Shown here in pieces: positions 1 to 4,941 of a stretch of DNA of 5,624 nucleotides (its first letter is position 1; each line of letters starts with the position of its first letter). The translations under genes and the position numbers were made by a program. This stretch comes from an uncultured Mailhella sp. Its GTDB lineage: Bacteria; Desulfobacterota; Desulfovibrionia; Desulfovibrionales; Desulfovibrionaceae. The stretch lies in NCBI GenBank assembly GCA_905192935.1, contig CAJJMX010000118.1, positions 1-5,624 of the forward strand, read 5' to 3'. Under the pieces are notes generated by a model that did not search any database, was not told where the DNA came from, and worked only from the letters and a program-made list of their open reading frames with translations.

Positions 1-3
1 CAT

Positions 4-358
4 GGAGTCGGACGGGCTGTCGCCGCGGACCTCTGGTCCGGGGAGGAAAGTCCGGGCTTCGCAGGGCAGGATGCTGGCTAACGGCCAGAGCGGGCGACCG
101 CTGGAAAGCGCAACAGAAAGCAGACCGCCGTTCTTCGGAACGGTAAGGGTGAAACGGTGAGGCAAGAGCTCACCGGCTGGCGTGGCGACACGTCAGGCCA
201 GGCAAACCCCATCCGAAGCAAGACCAAATAGGGAAACCGGCCGGCCCGGCCCATGGTTTCCGGGTAGGTTGCTTGAAGGCGCGGGCAACCGCGTCTCTAG
301 AGGAATGACAGCCGCCGCTCTTTTGAGCGGTACAAAACCCGGCTTACAGTCCGACTCC
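4..358 (+). ncRNA. rnpB: RNase P RNA, bacterial class A
   Basis: Catalytic RNA of RNase P, which removes 5' leaders from precursor tRNAs together with the RnpA protein. The conserved core is plain: GAGGAAAGTCCGGGCT at 43-58 (conserved region I, 5' half of P4) and ACAAAACCCGGCTTA at 332-346 (region V, 3' half of P4). Helices I could trace by hand: P1 4-13 with 349-358 (10 bp), P2 15-21 with 307-313, P3 26-31 with 35-40, P8 74-78 with 84-88, P9 99-102 with 107-110 (GGAA loop), P12 128-133 with 138-143 (UUCG loop), P16 232-238 with 255-261, and P18 278-284 with 289-295 (GCAA loop). A further 6-bp UUUU-loop hairpin at 315-330 sits between the 3' strands of P2 and P4, the position of P19. P3 and P12 are short compared with E. 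coli. P1 fixes the ends to within a few bases; the true 5' and 3' termini are not determined. The promoter lies outside the window. Confidence 0.97.
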
Positions 359-366
359 TTTTTCAT

Positions 367-397
367 GGGGAGGGAGCGAAAGTTCCCTCCCCTTTTT
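367..397 (+). terminator. Intrinsic (Rho-independent) terminator of rnpB
   Basis: Positions 367-377 pair with 382-392 to make an 11-bp GC-rich stem (one G-T wobble at 376/383) closed by a GAAA tetraloop (378-381), followed directly by five T residues at 393-397. It begins eight bases after the P1 helix of rnpB ends, so it most likely ends the rnpB transcript. This implies that ispDF downstream needs its own promoter or depends on read-through. Confidence 0.93.
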
Positions 398-492
398 CTT
401 CCGGAACAAGGCCCGGCAGGAAAACATCCTTCCCGGCGCACGGTCTTCCGGAACGCGGGCATGACCCGGAACCTTTGTCCTGAGAGGTCAAC
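398..492 (+). other. Short spacer between rnpB terminator and ispDF, with repeated CCGGAAC
   Basis: This 95-base spacer must contain the ispDF promoter if that gene is not transcribed by read-through, yet no convincing -35/-10 pair is visible. CCGGAAC occurs three times (401-407, 448-454, 466-472), the first two inside the 10-mer CTTCCGGAAC. TTCCGG at 446-451 can also pair with CCGGAA at 466-471. A Shine-Dalgarno-like GAGAGG lies at 482-487, five bases before the ispDF ATG. Confidence 0.5.
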
Positions 493-1686
493 ATGCAACA
501 TGAATGCTGGGGCGTCATTCTCGCCGCCGGTCAGGGCAGCCGCATGGCACAGGCCACGGGCGGAGAGGCCAAGCAGTTTCTGCCCTACCGGGGCGCTCCC
601 CTGTGGTGGCATCCGGCCCGTGCCATGGCCGCATCCGCGCTGCTGCACGGTCTTGTCTTCGTCTTTCCCGCAGGCAGGCTCGACGAAGCAAAGGCTCAGG
701 CCCTTGCGCTCAACGCCGGGGAATCTCTCGGAGTACCGCTGCGCTTTGCCGAAGGCGGAGAACGCCGTCAGGATTCCGTGCGTCATGCCCTCGCCGTCCT
801 GCCGGACAGCTGCGAAAAAGTGCTCATCCACGACGGCGCGCGCCCCTTTCTGCGCACGGCCCTTGTGACCAGGCTGGCCGACGCGCTGCATGCGGGCGAA
901 ATCTCCGGCGTCATTCCCGGCATCTCCGTCACCGACACCATCAAGGAAACCGACGCTTCGGGCCTTGTCCTGCGCACGCCGGAAAGGGACAGACTGCGCG
1001 CCGTGCAGACGCCGCAGGCCTTCTTTCTTTCGGAGCTGCGCCAAGCCCACGCCCGCGCCGACGCCGAAGGCTGGAACGTGACCGACGACGCCTCGCTCAT
1101 GGAGCGCTGCGGCCTGCCCGTGCTCGTCGTCGAAGGTGACGGCGACAACGTGAAAATCACCAACCCCCAGGACCTCGCCTTGCTCTCCGAATCAAAACCC
1201 CTTCTGCCCTGCTGCGGCTACGGCTACGACGTGCACGCCTACGGCGGCAATCGTCCCCTCACTCTGGGCGGCGTGGAAACAGGCGGCGAGTATCTCGTGC
1301 TCGCCCACTCCGACGGCGACGTGCTGCTCCATGCCCTCATGGACGCCATTCTCGGCTGCTTTGCCGGCGGAGACATCGGCCGCCTTTTCCCCGACAACGA
1401 TCCCGCTTTCGACAATGTTTCCTCCTCAGTGCTGCTCGACCGCGTGCTGACGCTGGCCGCAGAAGCGAATGTCCGTCTTGTGCACGTCGACCTCACCGTG
1501 GTGGCGCAGAAGCCGAAGCTCGCCCCAAAGGCCGACGCCATACGCCGCAACGTGGCAAGGCTGCTCGATCTGCCCCTCGATCATGTGGCCTTCAAGGCCA
1601 CCACGGAAGAAAAACTCGGCTTCACGGGAGAACTCAAGGGCATCAAGGCCGTGGCGCTCGTCACCGCGCTCAGGGCTCAGGACTGA
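493..1686 (+). CDS. ispDF: Bifunctional IspD/IspF: MEP cytidylyltransferase and ME-cPP synthase
   Basis: Cytosolic enzyme of the non-mevalonate isoprenoid pathway. The IspD half joins CTP to 2-C-methyl-D-erythritol 4-phosphate; the IspF half cyclises CDP-ME 2-phosphate to ME-2,4-cyclodiphosphate, releasing CMP. IspE acts between these steps and is not in the window. IspD domain, about residues 5-233: AAGQGSR with Arg17, AKQF with Lys27, HDGARPF 113-119, Arg165 before TPQAF (173-177), TDDAS 197-201 and Lys221 in NVKIT, matching E. coli Arg20, Lys27, Arg157 and Lys213. IspF domain, about 240-395: GYGYDVH with predicted zinc ligands Asp246 and His248, AHSDGDVLLH ending in His280 (third ligand), DIGRLFPD and the C-terminal ATTEEKLGFTG motif. 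The 397-aa length equals the sum of the two single enzymes with almost no linker. The ATG at 493 has GAGAGG (482-487) at a 5-base spacing. Oddities: the usual Pro before the IspD Lys is Ala26, and the usual DSR of IspF is SSS (310-312). All predicted catalytic residues are present, so both activities are expected. Confidence 0.96.
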   Translation: MQHECWGVILAAGQGSRMAQATGGEAKQFLPYRGAPLWWHPARAMAASALLHGLVFVFPAGRLDEAKAQALALNAGESLGVPLRFAEGGERRQDSVRHALAVLPDSCEKVLIHDGARPFLRTALVTRLADALHAGEISGVIPGISVTDTIKETDASGLVLRTPERDRLRAVQTPQAFFLSELRQAHARADAEGWNVTDDASLMERCGLPVLVVEGDGDNVKITNPQDLALLSESKPLLPCCGYGYDVHAYGGNRPLTLGGVETGGEYLVLAHSDGDVLLHALMDAILGCFAGGDIGRLFPDNDPAFDNVSSSVLLDRVLTLAAEANVRLVHVDLTVVAQKPKLAPKADAIRRNVARLLDLPLDHVAFKATTEEKLGFTGELKGIKAVALVTALRAQD

Positions 1687-1809
1687 GCGTCGCCCCGCCT
1701 TGACGAAGCGACAAGGCGCTGCGCCGTCTTCAGCGACACGCGGCCGCAGAAACATGCCGCACATTTTGCCAAGCGGGGCAGCAGGCCCCGAACATTTGCA
1801 GGAGTCACC
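1687..1809 (+). other. Intergenic spacer with two small hairpins
   Basis: The first hairpin lies ten bases after the ispDF stop: CGCCTTG (1696-1702) pairs with CAAGGCG (1712-1718) around a 9-nt loop. It has no T run, so it is at best a weak, non-canonical terminator. The second pairs CGGGGC (1774-1779) with GCCCCG (1785-1790) around AGCAG and ends nine bases before the AGGAG ribosome binding site (1800-1804) of the next gene, close enough to affect its translation. No promoter hexamers are convincing, so I cannot tell whether the flavoprotein is co-transcribed with ispDF. Confidence 0.45.
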
Positions 1810-3042
1810 ATGTCCCGTTACGACGTTGCCGTCATCGGAGCCGGGCCCGCGGGCCTCATCTGCGCGAGAAACGCGGCCCGCAGAGGCCTTTCCGTAGCCC
1901 TTGTCGACCGGCACGAGCATCCGGGGGTCAAGCTGTCCATGGCCGGAGGAGGCCGCGGCAACTTCACCAACCGCACGCTGACGGAAAAGCACTATCTCAC
2001 GGACGACCCTTCGCTGGTACGCGCCGTGCTGCGGAGCTTTCCCTGCGAAAAGACGCTCGAGCTTCTGCGCTCTCTGCGTCTGCCCTTCGAGGAACGCGAC
2101 TTCGGACAGATCTTCGGCCTGCGTCCGGCCGCCTTTTTTGCCGACAGACTGGCCATGCAGTGCGACGATGCTGGCGTGGACTTCTATCTCGGGTGCACGG
2201 CGGCATCGTTCACGCCGCCCTCGCGCACGCCTGCCTTCGGCCGCAGCGGAAAAGAAGAGGACTTCAGCTTCTTCGCCGGAGGGGAAAAGGTGACGGCAAG
2301 ACGCCTCGTTCTTGCCGCAGGCTCCTCCGCCTGGCCCTCGTCGGGCGCAAGCGACGCCATGGCAAAACTGGCCGCCGCCTGGGGACACGACGTCGTGCCC
2401 TTCACGCCCGTGCTCGTTCCCTTCGTCCTGCCCGCAAACTGGCCGCTTGCCGGTCTTGAAGGCATAAGCCTCAACGTGCGCGCGGGCATCAGACGCGGCG
2501 GGGAAACCATCTGGCCCGACCCGGCGGGCATCCGCTCCCTTCTCTTCACGCACCGGGGAATAAGCGGTCCGGCCGCTCTCGTGGCCTCCTGTTACTGGAA
2601 GGAAGGCGACGAGCTCATTCTCGACTTTCTGCCGGAGCTGCCCGTGCTCGAACTTCTCGACGAGAAGGCGCACGGCAAACTTCTTGCCCGAAACATGCTT
2701 TCCCGCTTCATGCCCGCGCGTCTTGCCGAAGCCCTGTGCCCCGAAGAGCTGGCCCGGAAAAAATGCGCGGAAATGGGCAGGAAGGACAGACTGCATCTTG
2801 CCGATGTCGTACACCGCTTCGCATGCCGTCCCTCGGGGACCGAAGGCATGAAAAAGGCCGAGGCCGCCGCAGGCGGCGTGAAGCTCTCCTGCCTGACGCG
2901 CCGTCTCGAGAGCCGGAACATTTCCGGACTTTATTTCTGCGGAGAAATCCTGAACGTTGCCGGTCTTCTCGGCGGCTACAACATTCACTGGGCTCTGGCA
3001 AGCGGCGCTCTTGCAGCCTCGGCCATGACGGAAACGCGCTGA
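1810..3042 (+). CDS. NAD(P)/FAD-dependent oxidoreductase, HI0933/BaiN-type family
   Basis: Predicted soluble flavoprotein; substrate and physiological role unknown. The name BaiN comes from a bile-acid reductase in this broad family and should not be transferred as a function. The N-terminal FAD-binding Rossmann motif is GAGPAG (10-15), followed by an acidic-strand end LVDRHEHPG and the family signature KLSMAGGGRGNFTN (41-54), which contacts the flavin region. The mid-protein signature FTHRGISGP (246-254) and the C-terminal GLYFCGEILN...GGYN block (373-391) complete the FAD fold, as in HI0933-like proteins. The 410-aa length is normal for the family. The ATG at 1810 has AGGAG (1800-1804) five bases upstream, and the Rossmann strand starts at residue 4, which supports this start. 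Departures from what I recall of the family are Gly50 where GGGRCN has Cys, and ILNVAGLLGGYN where VLDVDGPTGGYN is usual, suggesting a divergent subgroup. No signal peptide or membrane segment is seen. Confidence 0.9.
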   Translation: MSRYDVAVIGAGPAGLICARNAARRGLSVALVDRHEHPGVKLSMAGGGRGNFTNRTLTEKHYLTDDPSLVRAVLRSFPCEKTLELLRSLRLPFEERDFGQIFGLRPAAFFADRLAMQCDDAGVDFYLGCTAASFTPPSRTPAFGRSGKEEDFSFFAGGEKVTARRLVLAAGSSAWPSSGASDAMAKLAAAWGHDVVPFTPVLVPFVLPANWPLAGLEGISLNVRAGIRRGGETIWPDPAGIRSLLFTHRGISGPAALVASCYWKEGDELILDFLPELPVLELLDEKAHGKLLARNMLSRFMPARLAEALCPEELARKKCAEMGRKDRLHLADVVHRFACRPSGTEGMKKAEAAAGGVKLSCLTRRLESRNISGLYFCGEILNVAGLLGGYNIHWALASGALAASAMTETR

Positions 3043-3191
3043 TCGAAAAACAACAAAGACCGCCGATCCCCGTCATCGACAGCAGCACCTTTGCTTTGAT
3101 CACGTCATTATTGATGCATCTGCCGAAGTTTTGCATCATGACAGGTAAAATGTTGCGTCATTCATCATTCGGAATATGAGTTCACGGCATT
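3043..3191 (+). other. Gene-free, relatively AT-rich spacer after the flavoprotein
   Basis: No reading frame here has coding character and no intrinsic terminator is visible after the flavoprotein gene. What can be seen: an inverted repeat TGATGCA (3112-3118) / TGCATCA (3132-3138) with centres 20 bp apart; two TTGAT motifs (3096-3100, 3111-3115) that resemble FNR half-sites but lack their partners; and CGTCAT three times (3071, 3103, 3156). These could be parts of the control region for the downstream promoter, but none is a recognised operator. Confidence 0.4.
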
Positions 3192-3221
3192 CTGTAACGG
3201 ACTGTAACAGCAATTGACAGC
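3192..3221 (+). promoter_or_regulatory. 10-bp-phased direct repeats, candidate response-regulator operator
   Basis: CTGTAAC occurs at 3192-3198 and again exactly 10 bp later at 3202-3208. A third, degenerate unit (3212-3221) shares ACAGC phasing with the second (ACAGC at 3207-3211 and 3217-3221) and contains the -35-like TTGACA. Repeats at one-helical-turn spacing overlapping a -35 element are the usual architecture for winged-helix OmpR/PhoB-family response regulators, whose PhoB box also uses CTGT-type units, although with 11-bp spacing. The regulator is not in the window, so its identity is inference. Confidence 0.45.
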
Positions 3222-3251
3222 CGGTCGTGCTTATATTAACAAGAATATAAA
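3214..3251 (+). promoter_or_regulatory. Candidate sigma-70-type promoter for ugd and the epimerase
   Basis: There is a perfect -35 hexamer TTGACA at 3214-3219. Possible -10 hexamers are TATATT (3232-3237, only 12 bp downstream) and TATAAA (3246-3251, 26 bp downstream); neither has the normal 16-18-bp spacing. The segment is clearly more AT-rich than the surrounding genes and is the only promoter-like site before ugd. The nonstandard spacing suggests either activator-dependent transcription, in which the phased repeats upstream replace -35 recognition and TATATT is the -10, or that part of the match is chance. If TATATT is used, the start would lie near 3244. Confidence 0.45.
3231..3250. repeat. 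Perfect AT-only dyad over the presumed -10/start region
   Basis: TTATATT (3231-3237) and AATATAA (3244-3250) form a perfect 7-bp inverted repeat around the six bases AACAAG, a 20-bp dyad. Its position over the candidate -10 and start site would suit a repressor operator. AT-only arms can also arise simply from an AT-rich promoter, so function is uncertain. Confidence 0.45.
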
Positions 3252-3522
3252 AAATGCAGTCAGACCGCGCTGTTCCATGATGCGGAACCGGTGAGAAAAC
3301 ACAGGTTTTCCCGGCGCTCTTCAGGCTCCGGGAAAAGGGTGCGTCCCTGTTTCGGAACGGCCCCGCCTGCGGCGTCATCTGAAGGCATCTTCGGCTTCAT
3401 CCGGACATGCCTTCCGTGCTCCCGCAGGAGCAGGGCGCCTCTGCGATGCGCGCGCCAACTTCTGCCTTCCTACCGACGGATTCTCCGTCCGGTCTGTTTC
3501 CCCCGGGAAACGCAACTTTGAC
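3252..3522 (+). promoter_or_regulatory. Long hairpin-rich 5' leader of ugd
   Basis: About 280 bases between the promoter-like region and the ugd ribosome binding site contain consecutive potential hairpins: 3272-3276 with 3284-3288; 3306-3314 with 3328-3336 (9 bp perfect) stacked on 3301-3305 with 3346-3350; 3381-3388 with 3407-3414 (8 bp), extended past a C-C mismatch by 3390-3394 with 3401-3405; 3417-3422 with 3427-3432 (CGCA loop); 3434-3438 with 3452-3456; 3475-3480 with 3484-3489; and 3496-3501 with 3506-3511. The last ends 11 bases before the AAAGGA ribosome binding site (3523-3528). No hairpin is followed by a T run, and I do not recognise a known riboswitch. No open frame here has both a ribosome binding site and protein-like composition. 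It may be a structured leader RNA or a small RNA gene; GC-rich DNA also gives chance hairpins. Confidence 0.45.
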
Positions 3523-3534
3523 AAAGGACCTCTG

Positions 3535-4845
3535 ATGAAAATCGTTGTGATAGGTTCGGGCTATGTGGGGCTGGTGACGGCCGCATGCTTTTCCGAAGTA
3601 GGACTCGATGTCTGGTGCATGGACATGGACGGAGCAAAAATCTCCACGCTGAAAAACGGCGGATGTCCCATCTATGAGCCTTCTCTGCCGGAACTTCTCA
3701 CCCGCAACGCAAAGGCGGGCAGACTGCACTTCACCACTTCTCTGGAAGAAAGCCTCGAAGGCGCCGATGTGGCCTTCATCGCCGTGGGCACGCCCGAAGG
3801 CGAGGACGGCAGCGCCGACGTGAGCTACGTATGCAGCGCGGCCCGTTCCGTGGGCGAACTCATGACGGGCGATCTCGTGGTGGTGGTGAAATCCACGGTG
3901 CCCGTGGGTACCTGCGCCAGAGTCGAGGCCATCCTTCATGAAACTCTGGCAGCCCGGGGCGCAGACTTTGCCGCAGACGTGGTTTCCAATCCCGAATTTC
4001 TCAAGGAAGGCCATGCCGTAAGCGACTTCATGATGCCGGACCGCGTGGTCATAGGCGTGGAGAGCGAGCAGGCCCGCAGCATCATGAGCGAACTGTACCG
4101 CCCCTTCATGATGACGGGCGACCGCATCCTGTTCATGGACCGCGCCTCCTCGGAGCTCACCAAGTACACGGCCAATGCCATGCTGGCCACGCGCATATCC
4201 TTCATGAACGACATCGCCAATCTGTGCGAGCGTGTGGGGGCAAGCGTGGACATGGTAAGAAAAGGCATAGGCATGGATCACCGCATAGGCCCCAAATTTC
4301 TTTATGCCGGCTGCGGCTACGGCGGCTCATGCTTTCCCAAGGACGTGAAGGCGCTCATAGCCACGGCAGCCTCCCACGGCTACGGCATGGAAGTGCTGGA
4401 GGCCGTGGAAAGGGTGAACGCCCGTCAGAAAACCGTGCTTTTCGAAAAGATCTCCCGACATTTCCGGGGCAGCCTGGCCGGCCGCACCGTGGCCGTATGG
4501 GGACTGGCCTTCAAGCCCGGCACCGACGACATGCGCGAGGCTCCCTCGCTCGTGCTCATTGCCGCCCTGCTTGACGCGGGCTGCACCGTGCGCGTCTTCG
4601 ATCCCGTGGCCATGGACAGGGGACGCGCCCTGCTCGGCGATTCCGTCACCTTCGCCCGCAGCATGTACGATGCCGCCGAAGGCGCGGATGCCCTCGCCGT
4701 AGTCACGGAATGGAAGGAATTCCGCCTGCCCGAATGGAAAAAGCTGCGTACGGCCATGAAGAGCCCCGTCATCTTCGACGGACGCAACGTCTACAGGGAA
4801 GAAACGCTGAAGAGCGCCGGCTTCACCGGCTATAGAATCGGCTGA
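3535..4845 (+). CDS. ugd: UDP-glucose 6-dehydrogenase
   Basis: Cytosolic enzyme that oxidises UDP-glucose to UDP-glucuronate in two NAD+-dependent steps, supplying acidic sugar for polysaccharides. It has the full three-domain layout of the UDP-glucose/GDP-mannose dehydrogenase family: an N-terminal NAD Rossmann domain with GSGYVG (7-12) and VGTPEGEDG; a central helical domain; and a C-terminal UDP-binding domain beginning about residue 310, with WGLAFKPGTDD (322-332) and REAPS. Catalytic-site motifs are intact: NPEFLKEG (152-159), Lys210 and Asn214 in ELTKYTAN, and the nucleophile Cys266 with Asp270 in GYGGSCFPKD. The 436-aa length is typical. The ATG at 3535 has AAAGGA (3523-3528) six bases upstream, and the Rossmann strand starts at residue 2. 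Its promoter and long leader lie upstream; the next gene, an epimerase acting on its product, follows on the same strand without a terminator, implying an operon. Confidence 0.96.
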   Translation: MKIVVIGSGYVGLVTAACFSEVGLDVWCMDMDGAKISTLKNGGCPIYEPSLPELLTRNAKAGRLHFTTSLEESLEGADVAFIAVGTPEGEDGSADVSYVCSAARSVGELMTGDLVVVVKSTVPVGTCARVEAILHETLAARGADFAADVVSNPEFLKEGHAVSDFMMPDRVVIGVESEQARSIMSELYRPFMMTGDRILFMDRASSELTKYTANAMLATRISFMNDIANLCERVGASVDMVRKGIGMDHRIGPKFLYAGCGYGGSCFPKDVKALIATAASHGYGMEVLEAVERVNARQKTVLFEKISRHFRGSLAGRTVAVWGLAFKPGTDDMREAPSLVLIAALLDAGCTVRVFDPVAMDRGRALLGDSVTFARSMYDAAEGADALAVVTEWKEFRLPEWKKLRTAMKSPVIFDGRNVYREETLKSAGFTGYRIG

Positions 4846-4906
4846 TTCTCCCCTATTCTCCGTTTCCGGCGTTCTGCGCCGTACAGGGTCCTTCTTCCGC
4901 GTGAAC
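4846..4906 (+). other. Spacer between ugd and the epimerase mini-ORF region
   Basis: This short, pyrimidine-rich spacer contains one weak hairpin, CGGCG (4867-4871) with CGCCG (4877-4881) around TTCTG. It is not followed by a T run, so transcription should continue from ugd into the epimerase. No promoter is evident. Confidence 0.5.
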
Positions 4907-4912
4907 GAGGAG
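4907..4912 (+). promoter_or_regulatory. Strong Shine-Dalgarno placed for the mini-ORF rather than the epimerase ATG
   Basis: GAGGAG lies eight bases before the ATG at 4921, ideal for that start, but 25 bases before the epimerase ATG at 4938, too far for direct use. It lies only four bases before an in-frame TTG at 4917, which would extend the epimerase by seven residues. It therefore decides between a coupled mini-ORF and a TTG start. Confidence 0.65.
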
Positions 4913-4920
4913 CCGTTTGC

Positions 4921-4941
4921 ATGAGAACGGCCTGCACATGA
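4921..4941 (+). CDS. Six-codon mini-ORF overlapping the epimerase start (ATGA)
   Basis: ATG at 4921 encodes MRTACT and stops at TGA 4939-4941, which overlaps the epimerase ATG (4938-4940) as ATGA. It has the best ribosome binding site in the vicinity (GAGGAG, 8-base spacing), while the epimerase ATG has none of its own at a proper distance. A plausible reading is that ribosomes load here, terminate, and restart on the epimerase. The peptide is unlikely to have a function of its own. The alternative is that the epimerase starts at TTG 4917 and this frame is not used. Confidence 0.4.
   Translation: MRTACT

Noticed and set aside
182..868. A 228-codon plus-strand open frame starting inside rnpB
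   Set aside because: It runs through the RNase P RNA, the terminator and the wrong frame of ispDF. The translation is Arg/Pro/Ser-rich with no motif.
1696..1718. Intrinsic terminator after ispDF
   Set aside because: The 7-bp hairpin is real on paper but its 9-nt loop is followed by CTGCGCC rather than a T run.
1426..2988. A 520-codon open frame on the minus strand
   Set aside because: It lies antisense to the end of ispDF and most of the flavoprotein gene, both of which have intact family motifs. Its translation has no recognisable domain and it arises from GC-rich codon use leaving few stops on the opposite strand.
3096..3115. FNR-like TTGAT half-sites
   Set aside because: Neither TTGAT is followed by ATCAA at the 4-bp spacing required for an FNR box, so no oxygen-regulated site can be claimed.
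3254..3521. A chain of overlapping small frames in the ugd leader (ATG 3254 to TGA 3280; ATG 3277 to TGA 3294; GTG 3291 to TGA 3521)
   Set aside because: The overlaps look like translational coupling, but none has a Shine-Dalgarno and the 76-codon frame is Arg-rich without motif. Chance is more likely than leader peptides.
3252..3522. c-di-GMP (GEMM) riboswitch or RfaH/ops-type element in the ugd leader
   Set aside because: I looked for the GEMM core with GCAAAG/GGCAAACC and the ops motif GGCGGTAG; neither is present.
3397..4281. A 294-codon open frame on the minus strand opposite ugd, rich in His and Gly
   Set aside because: Its composition is the antisense image of ugd codons; there is no ribosome binding site or known motif, and the plus strand carries an unmistakable UDP-glucose dehydrogenase.
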